Assembly: GCA_028564675.1 (NCBI GenBank)
Contig: JAOVVO010000235.1
Location: 43,854-107,853 of the forward strand
Origin: Onchocerca lupi
Lineage: Eukaryota > Nematoda > Chromadorea > Rhabditida > Onchocercidae
DNA: 64,000 bases
Direction: 5' to 3'
Of the stretch, positions 25,353 to 37,247 are shown in pieces; within the stretch, counting starts at the first letter, position 1, and each line of letters starts with the position of its first letter. The translations under genes were made by a program, and so were the position numbers. The notes under the pieces were generated by a model. The model saw only the letters and a list, made by a program, of their open reading frames with translations. It was not told the DNA's origin and ran no database searches.

Positions 25353-26565
25353 TAAATTAGAGCGTATATATGAGGTTGCAAGTTGATGCATTACGTTGCC
25401 TTACTGAGCATGGTAAAGCATCTACCTGCCTTCTCTAAATAAAAGACATTCTCACCGTTACATTAATTATTTGAACAATTTTTTAATTTTATATTTTCCA
25501 GAAATCTTGCCTTCAAATTTTTTCTCGGAAATAAATAGATTAGTTTGGTCCGTTTTATTTTATTATTCATCTAAATTTTCAAAATAATGTACATCAGCGC
25601 AGTCCTGCCATTTTTCCCATTTTTTGCAGCGCTGTCTTATCGTTTTCTAAACATAGCTGTTAGTGCTGTGCATAACAAAAAAAAATTTTTATTTTTTATC
25701 GAAGATCTGTATTGTGTAGTATGAATTTTCTTTCCTCCCTTTTTCCTGTTATGCTTTTTTATATTTTTCTTCGTCCTGAATACATCTAGTTCAAGTGTTC
25801 TTTTTTTGAGTTTGTCATTTTGTTCATTTTGTGGACTTCGACGACTTATGCCCCTTATTTGTTCTTTTTTGTTTCTCTTGTAGCAATCTATGCTGCACAT
25901 AAGTGGTATACACAGACTAAAATATCATTTATTCATTTGCGTATAAAAATTTAAAAGGATGTTTTATTCTTGTTTTTTTCCTCCTTCAGCATATTTTGTT
26001 GTCAAGAACGCAGCATGGTATTTTTTGCCGTAGAAATCTACTTTTTTTTTCTTTTTTTTTTTTCAGTGAAATATGATTTTGACAATATCCACTAAATCTT
26101 TTGAACTTAGTATCCAAGCGCAACTGAGTTTTAATTCAAGAAACAAAGGAAACTGGTAAGTTGATATACGAATGACTCTGGTAGCATCAGCTTCATCTGG
26201 TGAAATATTGTTGAACTTTGTGATCGGTGAGGAGAGTTGTTGGATTGCTTCCGAAAGTTTTAAGATACCATTCACCTTTTGCTCATCTTTCTTTTCCGAT
26301 ATGGGAATTTTTCAGGATTAATGCTTATTAACTGAGAATCTTCTGGGACTAGGATACCTCGTTAGGGGAATGGTCGGGTTAGCTTATAGATTTTTTTTTT
26401 TGGATGCATTCTGGTATTGGTATTCACTCGTGTGATCTTAGCGTCTTCAGTTGCAGAAGTGTAGATTTTCGGTACCCATATTACTTCAGTATAAAATCTT
26501 TTATTGAAGTTTCAATCGACACAGTCATCCGCATTAAAAAATATTTTGTCGCCGATGTTCGCAAT
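25353..26565. other. Intergenic between let-70 and the MINDY gene
   Basis: Contains the let-70 poly(A) signal AATAAA (25438-25443) and T-rich tracts. The frame ending at 26664 is open from 26404 through the MINDY start, so a longer N-terminus for that protein is possible. Confidence 0.5.
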
Positions 26566-29500
26566 ATGGCAAACAAAACTGAAAACGATTCAGAAGCCGA
26601 CGAACAAGCAGTTGGGAACGAGTCATGTGCTTATCATGTAAATTTCCTGGAAGTATTGAATTAAAATGATAGTTTTGGGATTGTTGATTATATTACTCAT
26701 GATTATGTAGAAGGCCTTCGTAGACCACTGAAACAGTCGAATATATATTCTGGACTAAACCCAGAATGGGGTACTGTAGATAAAGTGTGAACTAAGAGAG
26801 GTATTTCCTGAGAATGCAACAATCTTGATTTTGTACATATATATATATATATGATTTTGTGTATGGGATACGTCACTAATATTTCGTTGTCCAGATTAAA
26901 TGGATGGATGTGGAGGGTGTTGAATACGCAGTTGTGATGCAAAATGAAAATGGGCCGTGTCCGTTACTAGCTGTTATCAACGTGCTTCTTTTGCGAGGTC
27001 ATATTTCATTGCTTTGTAATTTTTTCTAAAATTTATAATTCCAGTCAAAATTGACTTCTGTGATGATAAGTAATTAAGATAAGGAAAATGAGATAGAAGT
27101 TTTATGGAGCAGTAGATTGGAAGAATATGTAAATCAATTCAGCTCTTCATTATTCTGAAATGAAAACTGGATGAAATTTGCTCAATTGCTTAAAATATTG
27201 TCTGCAATTCCAAATATTTGCAGGACAGATTGCCTTACCACGTGGTTCTATAGAGGTTAGTGAAAAGAAATTATTGCAATTCGTTGCTGATTGCATACTT
27301 CGTCTCAAACCCAAAGTTAGCACTTAAATGTCTTTGTGCTGTTTTATATTAAAATTTTACAGTTAAATTATTAATGTTGCTGTGTGCAATGCTCACTCAT
27401 CCCATAGAGCAATTCTGCAATATATAAATGTTCCAGCAGCGCCTGAGATAACATTAATGAATGAAATGTTTTGCGAAATTTTCGCACGTAAATTCTCTCA
27501 CTCACTTCAACGTTGACATTTTATAGTATGTATTTTTAGCAGTCAAAAAATTGAGTCTTGGTGTTCTATTTTAGGACATCGATGAAGCTGAACTACCGAA
27601 TTATGAGCAAAATGTATCAGACGTACTCGCTTTAATACCTTCTTTACCTAAGGGCCTCAACGTGAATATTCATTTTACTGGGTGTGTCACTGCTTCTCTT
27701 ATTCGTTTTCATACTGAACAATTTAAAAATTCCTGCTACGTCGATAATTTGTAACAAAGAAATTCACCGAATAGCCAGTAATCTGACATTTTCTAGAGTA
27801 AAGAGATTTGAATATACGCCAGCATGCGCACTGTTTGATATTCTGAATATACCACTAGTGCACGGATGGATTATTGACCAAGCTGATCAGGAATTATGTA
27901 TGTTAACTTCTCAACTCTTTTCCGAAATTTCCTCTTGCAGAATTATGGTAATTCTGTTTTCATTCCAAATAATGCTGAAATCATTCTTGAGAATAAATAA
28001 CGAAAACTGTTGCTGTCTCCACTCTTTCCAGATGGTGTCTGCTTTCAGCAGTCTGCTAACAACATTTGTAATTTATGAAACAGCTTTCTTGACAAATTAA
28101 AAAATTAGTTTGCAGAAAACATGTTTTGTAAAAGTAAAGTGCGCGCATATAAAAGAAAAGTTAACCGGTCTCTTCACTCACTCTTTTGCACTATGTTTTG
28201 CATTTGCCTGTTGGAAAGATGAATGATAGATTTTGTTAGTGTTTTTAGTATGATTGTTGTTTGATAATTAAGAGTTAAGCGCCTATATTGTTATGACTAT
28301 TAGCTGCAAGAAGTCAGCTAGTCTCTTTTATCACTTTGTTTTGCAATTGTTTGTTCCTGTACTTGGGAAGAAATTTTCCCATTTTTTCAGTGAGATTGGT
28401 GGATGGATTAAGTTATAATCAGATAGTGGAGAAAATCGTTAGTACCAGCAATGAATCTGAAAATTATATGTTGAGAAATTTCCTAGATTCGAGTGCATCT
28501 CAGTTAACAACACAGGGGATTTCCGAACTTCTGTCAAATCTTAATGATGGTGAAATCGCTGTGCTTTTCCGAAATAATCATTTCCAAACACTAGCGAAAC
28601 AAAAGGTTTATGATATTCATGTATTATGAAATTACACGCTTCTGTCTGTTTTCTAGAATTTTTCTCTTATTTTACTTCAATCTTCATTTATTATTAATTT
28701 TTGTACATATTATTCCTCATTTCTTATGGAATATTCTATTTCCAGGATGCGCTGTATGTTCTAGTTACTGACATGGGATTTCTCGGTGAATCTACGGTTG
28801 TGTGGGAAACATTGGATTGTGTTGATGGGAATTCTACTTTTGTCAATGCAACTTTCAACCCCTCGCATAAGTCGAACATTCTTGCTAATGAAAGTGCTGA
28901 GTAAGTTCAAATTTTTAGTTTAAACAGTGATTTGCTGTTTCGTGTATAATGTTCTATCTTGTTTGATTTGTATTAAAAAATTGAATGCTTAATCTCTGAA
29001 GGTTCTTCATAATGTTTGCGAACATATTAAAAATTTGTTTAGCTAATGTAATTTAGAATAATTTACGTCCCGTTCATTTTAAATATTTTTTTAGCGGTCA
29101 CCGCAGATTTATCGCAGATGCATTAGAACATAATCTTAAAGTAATTTTGGATCACAGACATATTGGAGTTTTCGAATTTTCGAGGCAGCTATCTTCAAAA
29201 CTTCTCTCGCCCAGCTTAATTCAACACTTCTAGAAATGACTGACTTTTTTCAGTTACTTGTTGGCTCTCTCCATACAAGAAGCCGAAAAAGAAAGTATGC
29301 CAAATCGAAGCACGTAAACATTCCCTTCTTTTTTCTTTCTTGAGTAAATTTTTTAATCTCTTTCTTTTTCTAACAATGCGTTTTAAAGGTCTCTTTTTTA
29401 GATTTTCAGAATGAACTGACGTCTGCAGTTGCCATTTGATTTGTTGAGCTGCATTTATAATAAATAATCTGAAGACGATTGTTTCTCATGTTTTTGAATT

Positions 29501-29767
29501 CCGTCAACTTACTTGGAGGGATTTTTTTTTCTTGCTCTCTCTGGTAGGAGCTATTTTTAGGCTCATGAACGACATAGGTTTATCGGCTGAAGAGCATGAT
29601 GTGCACCGCGAAGTTCCACAAGTACGTGCATTATCTTCTTCGACCCAAACTATTCGACCAAGCAAAAGTTACAACGTTCGTTTGTTTTAATATTTTTCTC
29701 TGTTGTCTGGAAATTTATCATTACTTCGATCATCTGCCTAAATTGTTTGCAGTGTTTGATATTGTGA
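26566..29767 (+). CDS. MINDY: MINDY-1/2 (FAM63) family deubiquitinase
   Basis: Cysteine protease family that trims long K48-linked ubiquitin chains. Ten predicted exons: 26566-26637, 26895-26997, 27224-27315, 27575-27681, 27797-27897, 28391-28605, 28746-28900, 29254-29313, 29561-29621, 29753-29767. They total 981 bases (326 residues) with every join in phase. Catalytic features: Gln40 and Cys46 in QNENGPCPLLAV and His222 in FRNNHFQTL, equivalent to the human Gln/Cys/His set. Fold-defining blocks KRFEYTPACALFDILNIPL and DGLSYNQIVEKI are present. After the catalytic domain, exon 8 encodes a ubiquitin-binding helix (DYLLALSIQEAEKE). It is shorter than human MINDY-1 (469). The C-terminus depends on one splice: skipping the donor at 29622 reads to TAA 29688-29690, using it joins four residues CLIL and a stop. 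Start ATG 26566 is the last of several possible; an in-frame extension to 26404 exists. Confidence 0.93.
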
Positions 29768-30531
29768 ATCAGTGGCCGTTAGTGGAAAAATGTCAGAGTC
29801 TCATAAAAGAGCTTAATTGGAATACCTTCAATTCGTTGCCTTATCAGAGATTAACTTAAAATGGCGCGCCTTTGATTTTCTTTCGACGTTTTCGCGAAGC
29901 TGCCAATTATTTTAATATTATTTCTGTTTGTTTCAATATCCGAATTCATTTGCTGAGGAGGAGATCACAAATTTCTGTACTGGAAAGAAAGCAAATTTTT
30001 GTAGACCACTCACTCATTATGTGCTGTCCTAAATTTTGTTAATTTTATTCGTGAATGTTTTAATTTTTCTGTCTCTTGGTACATATGTAGTGGCCTATCT
30101 GTGATTTTCTAACTTTTTCTTTTTTCGCCCCATTTGCAGAAATGGTGTCATATTGTTTTTGTCTATCGTTATCTACTGATATCCAGAATATTGCGATTTT
30201 GGATTAGGAAATACCTAGATATATCGGTACCATTATTCCGGAAATTAATATGATTTCATTTGTATAAGCATCAAATTCATCTGCTGGGTAATAGAAAATA
30301 AATGAAAATCTTTTGCTTACCAGCTCATGAATTCATATAAATATGTGTATATTTTTGTAACTGAAAGGGCATCACGTCTTTTCTCTTAAGGAATTTCTTA
30401 TACATTTCTGTCTTTTGTTTCTGTATTTCGTGTTTTATTAAATGTATAATTGCGCTTAAGACTCAAAAACTAAGTGGTTCTAACTGTTGTGCTTTTGTTT
30501 TTTGCAAAGCCTCTCTTCCTCAGTATATTCC

Positions 30532-30582
<51 letters not shown>

Positions 30583-30762
30583 AAATTCGTTACATTATCA
30601 TTATGGACTAGATATAAGGATGATGTACTATTAAATAAGATCCATATTCGAACTTAAAGATGAGATTTCATACTTTTGGAAAAAGTGGAAATTCAGATCG
30701 CGTTGTTAGACATCTGCTTACTGATTGGAATTCCTCAGACGAAGTGATTATTTTTCCGGACA
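29768..30762. other. Intergenic, with a 48-base T run
   Basis: 3' flank of the MINDY gene with an AATAAA near 30297, then a homopolymer of about 48 T at 30533-30580, 180 bases before the atg-7 start. No exon recognised. Confidence 0.6.
30533..30580. repeat. Poly(T) tract of about 48
   Basis: Uninterrupted T run upstream of atg-7. Exact length is likely unreliable for sequencing reasons. Confidence 0.8.
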
Positions 30763-33700
30763 ATGGCAGTGAAGTTTGTTTCCTTCACAACGTTCGTTGA
30801 TCCATTGTTCTGGGATGAATTGGGCATGCGAAAGCTAAATGACTGGAAATTGGACGAACAACCGCATTCAATCACTGCCACATATTGCAACCGTAATAGA
30901 TTTTCCTTTGAGTTTAATTTTTATTTGAAAGAAAATTTGTGTAAATAATTGGCTTGTTCAGACGCGTTGATCAGTAAGCTCAGTGGATTTCCGACAATCT
31001 TAATGGTTTACTGCAGATTTTCCAAACAAAATTATCTATAGCGAATTGACCTTTTCACCTTTACTGTATGAAAAAAATAACTCGATTGTTTGTTTTTAAA
31101 CAACAATACTAATTTAACTTACATCTTACTTATTTAGGAGTGCTCGAAGTTTCTTTCGTAGTACAGGGCTCTCTGCAGGATTACATTTAGTTACTGTCAC
31201 TATATAACAGTTACTATCACTATATAACAAAATAAGGAGAAGGAGGAGTATGTGTACAAACCTGTTGAAACCATTTTTTGATCTTTTGTTATCCTGAACA
31301 TTTTGCAGAATACGGGTATAGTTGGTAATTAATCTTCTGTATTGTTTTGTAAGACTCATTAATTGTTGTGTAATGAGGTATTAATTCGGAACATAATTTT
31401 TCATATGAGAGTTACCCGTACTTCTGTAGTATTCTGCTGCGTGTAAGAGGCCTATTGACATGGAATACTTGTGATGAGTTAGCATTAAGATCGCAGTGTT
31501 ACATGTAATAATGGTCTACGGAAGGTTAAGGAACGATTTTGTTAGGTATCGAGTGTATCTATCTTTCTTTGCTCTGACAGAAATAAGTTTTCAGTATTCA
31601 GTCGCTAATTTGTCGAAGTCTGAATGAAAGTAGTCTGTTTTTATTTGTTCATATTTGCGTATTTATCTAGTAACAATGTTACAGAAGACCCAGGGACATC
31701 AAGTACAAGGTTGTCTATATCTTTTGATGCATTTCTGGTAAAATCAGAGTGGAACAAAAACGTGGTTTCTGTAAATGGATCAGTGCTTGCTGTAAATACT
31801 CATGAAACATTCAAAAATCTTGACAGGAAACAGATCTTGTGTAGTACTGCGCAAAAGATCGGTTTTTTTTACTCTACATGTCCTTTTTTTTTTTTTTTGA
31901 ACTTCCGAATAATCGTTTCATTTATCAATTTGGACATATTAGATATTGACTTTTCTCTCATTCAGTTTCCAGTATATTTCACGCATCTAATTAAATCTTT
32001 TCTTGCTTAAGCTTTATTTCAATTTTTTTCCAAGTACTTCATTCATTTAGTTACTTTCATACATGGTAATGCTTTCGGTATTAAGCCAGCTGGAATAATT
32101 TCAGACATAAAGAACATGTTTCTTAAATTCATATTTGCAGGTGAAGAAGTGTATCGAATCGTTGGATTGGCTTCAGAAGCCATCGTTATTGAATACATTT
32201 TATCTTACGGTGTATCCAGTTCGTTTTTTTTTCTTCATTTTTCTGTCGTGTTCTATCAGCTGTTTTCGAGAATTTCAGTTGCTTCAAAATTTTTGGACTT
32301 TCATTTATGATAGTTGTTTAAATTGTTGTTGTAATCATAATTTGTTGTAGGATCTAAAAAAATACACCTTCCGGTATTGGAATTGTATTCCTGCACTCCT
32401 TTATCCGCAAGCAGTAAGGATGTTATCAGATCCTACACAGCTTTCGGCTGAACTGGCTTCTTTGATTCAAGTTTTCATTGCATTTCATCATAATGAACCA
32501 TTTTTGTTGGTCGGTAAGACGCCGATTCCTTTGTCATCAATACTTTCAAATAATTTCGAATGGAGCAATGACATCCATGTCGTTTATCCAGATCCATCTA
32601 CCTTGGCAGCTGTTCCTGGATGGCCGTTGAGGAATCTTTTAGCGGCGATAGCTTACGTTCGGTATATAGAACTTGATTCAGTACTACAAGAAACCAAAAT
32701 TATTCTTTAACGTTTATGGTACTGGAATCATTTCTTTCCAGGAAGGATCTGCAAAATGCCAAGTTTGTTTGTTATCGAAGTGGTGGTGTTCCAAGTGTCA
32801 TTATTCATCTCGGTTGGGAAACGGATGATAATCTGAGCACTGCCGCAGTTGGATGGGAAAGAGTGAGAGGTTCACTTTCTCCTGCATTTATCGATTTACG
32901 TAGTAGCCTAGATCCGCTAAAGTGAGTCATGGTTTCGTTACTCAAACGAATGACTTTAATTATGAATTCTAACAAAAGTTCATAGTGATATTGTTCAAAT
33001 CAATCCATTCAACAGTTAGCCATGATTTAATCTTGATTGGTAATACAAGACCGTGGAAGTGGGATATAATATGAAAGCAAAGAGATTAAAGAAGTGTAAA
33101 ATCATGTAACTAACTACGGGATGAGTAAAAGTTGTATGAAATTTGAACTTATGATTTGTTTGTAAACATATTCTTCATTTTACACTTCAGCATACTTGAC
33201 ATTTGGATGCGTTTACTCTTCGCATCTTCTTTATATTATTCTTTTTGTATATCTTAAAAAAAGTTGGATGTAAAAGTCAAAGAAATAAAATTTGAATGAA
33301 CACTTCTAAATTGAAAATGAAATAAAGGAATGTAGGTCAAAGAAGGGAAGGTACATAAGGAATACGAAAGACAGTTTTGATCCTCCTGAATTTTTAGTCG
33401 TCTTAATAATGAATGTAATTTAATTAGTGATATTTCGGACAACTTTTTCTTATTTTAGATTAATGGAATTTAGTGCTGAGCTAAATTTGCGTCTGATACG
33501 ATGGCGTTTGGTACCCAATATCAATCTTCAGCGTTTTGCCAGTTTGAAATGCTTGATCTTAGGTGCCGGTACTTTGGGTTGTAATGTGGCACGTTCACTT
33601 CTTGGTTGGGGTGTTAAAAATTTTACATTTGTTGATAATGCTCGCATATCTTATAGTAATGTCGTAAGGTCTGTTATTTTTTTTTTTTTTTTTTTTTTTT

Positions 33701-35310
33701 TTGTTTTAACCTTGATATAAATGCAATGAAGCCGTGTCTCTTAATGGAATATTTAAATATAAAAGTCGCGTTGAATATTTAATCGAACCTAATGGCGTAA
33801 AACTATTATACACGCATAATTTCCTTGTTTAAAAATTCGAGTTTTACGAAATTAGTGATATTGATGTATTTGAATCCGTATAATTTTTCCAGACAGTCGC
33901 TTTTTGGTTTTGTTGATGCTGCGAATGGAGGAAAATTAAAAGCTGTTACAGCTGCGGAAGGCCTCCGGAAAATAAATCCATTAATAAATGCTGAAGGCGT
34001 GTGCTTGAAAATACCAATGCCAGGTCATAGCGTCTCAGAACAAGGTCCCCTTTTTGAGATTGCGGGATATATGATGAATTCAATATAAGTCTCACGTTAT
34101 CATTAGTTCACTGCAATTTTATATATTCGTTACAGAGGAGAAAGAAGTTGAGAGAGCCGTGAAATACCTGGAAGACTTGATAAAGCAACATGACGTCTCG
34201 TTTTTGCTACTTGACAGTAGAGAAGCAAGATGGTTGCCAACACTTATAGCAACTTTCCATTCCAAAGTTTGTTCTTTTCAAATCCATTTGTATTTTGGTA
34301 TTTAGACTTTTTTGATTATGCTAGGTTAAATTTGTTTTCAAGCTTTCAGTTTGGAATTTTCAACTTAATTCTGTGTGATTGATGATTTTAGTTGGCAATT
34401 AGTGTTGCACTTGGGTTCGATTGTTTTGTTGTAATTCGTCATGGCGTTTCTGATGATGAAACCAGTGAAGATTCCGAACAATCACAAAGTGATCTAAACA
34501 TTGTTCCTGGTTCTCAGTTAGGTTGTTACTTCTGTAATGATGTTACGGCACCCGGTAATTCTTCTGTTGATAGAACAATGGATCAACAATGCACGGTGAA
34601 CACTTTCATTCTTTTCATTAGTCACATCAGTTTTTTATGTCGAAGAGAAATAACGCTTATTGAACTCATTTTGTTCAAGAAGTAAAAGTCAACTGGTCAT
34701 TTATGAATGAGTTTCTGCCAATCTTACTCAAAAATTTGATTTATTATTCAGTGTAATCTACTCTTAGAAAAGAATCGAATAAAATATTTGTTCTGTTTTT
34801 CCAAAAAGTTTCATTTCAGGTCAGTCGTGCAGGTATATCTTTAGCTGCTTCTGGTGCAGCCGTTGAATTATTTGCAGCAGTTGCGCAACATCCGAAGTTG
34901 GGAGGCTCTCCTGCTTGTCTTGGGGAAAATGACGAGTCAACAACTGTTCTCGGTGCAACACCACATCAGATCAGATCTTTCCTCTCAAGATTTACGCAGG
35001 TGAAACATTTTTTAGCAAGGCTGTTGGTGAGCGCTTTAATGCTGTAATCTTCAGTTTATAACTAAAATTTGTCATCCCTAATGAAAATTGCTTGCAGATG
35101 ACCCCAGCGGTCAAACGTTTTGAGCGTTGTGTCGCTTGTGGAACCGCCGTACAGGCTGCATATCGCTCGGATGGTTTTCAATTCTTGCTAAAGGTTTTCA
35201 ATAGCCCGGTTTATTTGGAACTAGTTTCCGGACTAGATCAGCTGCAGGCAACTGCAACGGAAATGGATCTCAGGGAATTCGATGATAACGAGAGTGTATC
35301 ATCTATTTAA
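30763..35310 (+). CDS. atg-7: ATG7, E1-like activating enzyme for ATG8 and ATG12
   Basis: Activates ATG8/LC3 and ATG12 for both autophagy conjugation pathways. Predicted exons: 30763-30938 (donor uncertain, alternative 30892), 31671-31861 (3' end uncertain), 32141-32218, 32351-32661, 32742-32921, 33459-33668, 33893-34044, 34136-34266, 34392-34595, 34820-34999, 35098-35310; about 675 residues (human 703). The N-terminal domain shows KLNDWKLDE and GWPLRNLLA. The ThiF nucleotide-binding loop GAGTLGCNVAR lies near residue 340, and the catalytic Cys in DRTMDQQCTV near residue 543. CYFCNDVTAPGN and CVACGTAV hold the zinc-binding Cys pairs. All catalytic elements are intact. The exon 2-3 join does not resolve in phase with ordinary GT-AG sites. 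An AATAAA overlaps the stop codon (35309-35314) and is too close to be the usual signal. Confidence 0.95.
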
Positions 35311-36478
35311 TAAACTTTAAGTAGTTTCGATTTTTTTGCTGTTGTTTTGCTTCCTTTGGGATATGATTTTTGTATTTTTTATTACCATTACTATAATGTG
35401 AAATTGGTTGGAATTAATTTCTGCCCTCTTTTAATACATTTTCCATAAAAGAAATACGGAATAATCCAAGTTATTTTGGTGATTATGTTCAGTACCAGAG
35501 CATACTGCACATGGCTAAATGGTACCCATGAGAGAGAAGGTAACTGACTGTCTGCAGCCTCCCAGGTATTGCATGGAAGTGGTGGACCGAACTAATAATA
35601 TGGCAAAGATAGAAATTCTTAACGCCGAGCGGTTTTTGTAAACTGGAAGACATCGCAGTGGTCGTATTTTAGTGACTTGGCATCTCTGCATAATTTTTAA
35701 TGGAGAGTTATGACCACAGTGATGGCTGTTTATTCGTTTGGATGATAACAAAGAACAACTTTTGTGGTTCGGAATTGATTCTGTTTTCCGAAATTGTGAT
35801 TTTTCAGCTGTCTTAATCCCGATAATTATCAGTGTCTTTTACAATTCTTAGATACTTCGTATTTAGGACCTTGCAATCCGGCAATTTCTGATCAAAATTT
35901 GTTCTGACTTCTAATCTATACTTGTTTTGTGGTTTTACAAGGCAGGTTTTGCTTATTTTATCTTTTCCGAAATTCAGTCGAATTGGTTGCCATCTTATTG
36001 GAATTAACTCATAATTTAGGACATCTCACATATTTGTCAGCAAAAAATCTGACTTCCTTACTTGCTGCAAGGTTCCGTAAATATGTTTCCAAATAATTAT
36101 ATTTATGGTCAGAATGAGAAGTGCGGATTGAGTAGCATAATTTTTACCTCGAAAGTCATTTGGCTGCATAGAATACAGACATACAGAATAACATACAAAC
36201 ATATAGATCGTAATGGAAAACATGAGTACAGATTTATTTCGGGAAAGAATCCTGTAGGACAGGAACTGTGCATATATCAAGGGATGTGTCGATTCCTGAA
36301 TTTCGCATAACGCTCTAGTTCTTCCAAACTGAAGCTTTTAACTTTTTTTGCCAAACTCTGAATAAAAAGAAATTGTCATTACAGGGGGTGGATCTCAGTT
36401 AGTTTTACGAGAAGGGAATTGAATATTTTGATCTTTCACTTACTAAATTTCAAATAATGTCACTTCAGCTGATGGTTG
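35311..36478. other. Convergent intergenic region (atg-7 and UBL gene 3' ends)
   Basis: Lies between the plus-strand atg-7 stop and the minus-strand UBL stop, so it should hold both 3' UTRs. TTTATT at about 36233 would be a minus-strand AATAAA. Frames at 35515-35751 (minus) and 36062-36310 (plus) show no domain and are not called. Confidence 0.5.
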
Positions 36479-37247
36479 TTAATAAAGCGAATTTTTATGA
36501 AAATTACTAACGACTTGATATCTCTCGGCAATTACTGGCAACATATTTGGAGGATATTGGTCATAAAGGAAATTGTTCAGAACTTTTGAAACTGTTGGGT
36601 TCATATCGATAGACGGAATATAAACAACATTGATTCGGCTGCTATCTTCGATGCCGTACGATCCGAGACTTGCTTCTGTATCTGAAATTCAAAATCCCAT
36701 GGTTGCATATTTAGGTCCTTTGATATTAAAAATTACACAAAGAGAACCTCTCTGAAGATAAATTCAACTGCGATAGGAAAAAGAAAAGTGAGCATGAGTT
36801 TTCGATTCTAAATTAACGAAATCTAGCACGGAAAACAATTTGACGATATCAAAGGTGACAGAAGCAATCCGACACCAAAATAATGTTTTCTGTTTCGGTT
36901 CCAGATTGCATTATTAGAAGTTTGCAATCACAAAAATAATTTAAGTTCATGAAAAAAAAGTTCAAGGGAACTTACTGCTGAGAGGATGTCCTTGATAAAG
37001 CAAGCGCACAGCATCTGGAAACAGATCCAGAATTCCACCAATCCTTTCCTTCAAACCTGCTATCGTATCATTACTATCGACCTAATGTAGCCAACATGAG
37101 ATAAAATTATGAACGACAATTCCATCACTATCTTTACTGGAGGTTAAAATTTTCAGAAATTTCAAAAAACAAAACAAAACAGGGAAAAGTTACAGTGATT
37201 GTGAAGACGCTACCCTTTGTATTTACCCTCTTCACATACAATTTCAT
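36479..37247 (-). CDS. Small ubiquitin-like-domain protein, 120 residues, three exons
   Basis: Exons on the minus strand: 37247-37194 (18 codons, ATG start), 37081-36976, 36681-36479 (TAA stop). Both introns are GT-AG (GTAACT..ATTAG and GTAAGT..TTTCAG) and phase is kept. The product begins MKLYVKRVNTKG, an edge strand typical of ubiquitin folds, continues DSNDTIAGLKERIG (helix), RLLYQGHPLSN (the loop equivalent to ubiquitin's IFAGKQLED) and SLGSYGIEDSSRINVVYI (the STLSDYNIQKESTLHLV equivalent). This is about 75 residues of complete ubiquitin-like fold. A 40-residue tail of no known type follows. There is no C-terminal Gly-Gly, so it should not be conjugated. It resembles ubiquilin-like UBL domains but carries no UBA or STI1 repeats. 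It may act as a proteasome or chaperone adaptor; that is inference. No exon is long enough for simple ORF calling. Confidence 0.8.

Noticed and set aside
29095..29234. Open stretch after a good acceptor inside the MINDY gene
   Set aside because: Including it breaks phase with the ubiquitin-binding helix exon at 29254; skipping it gives a family-like sequence.
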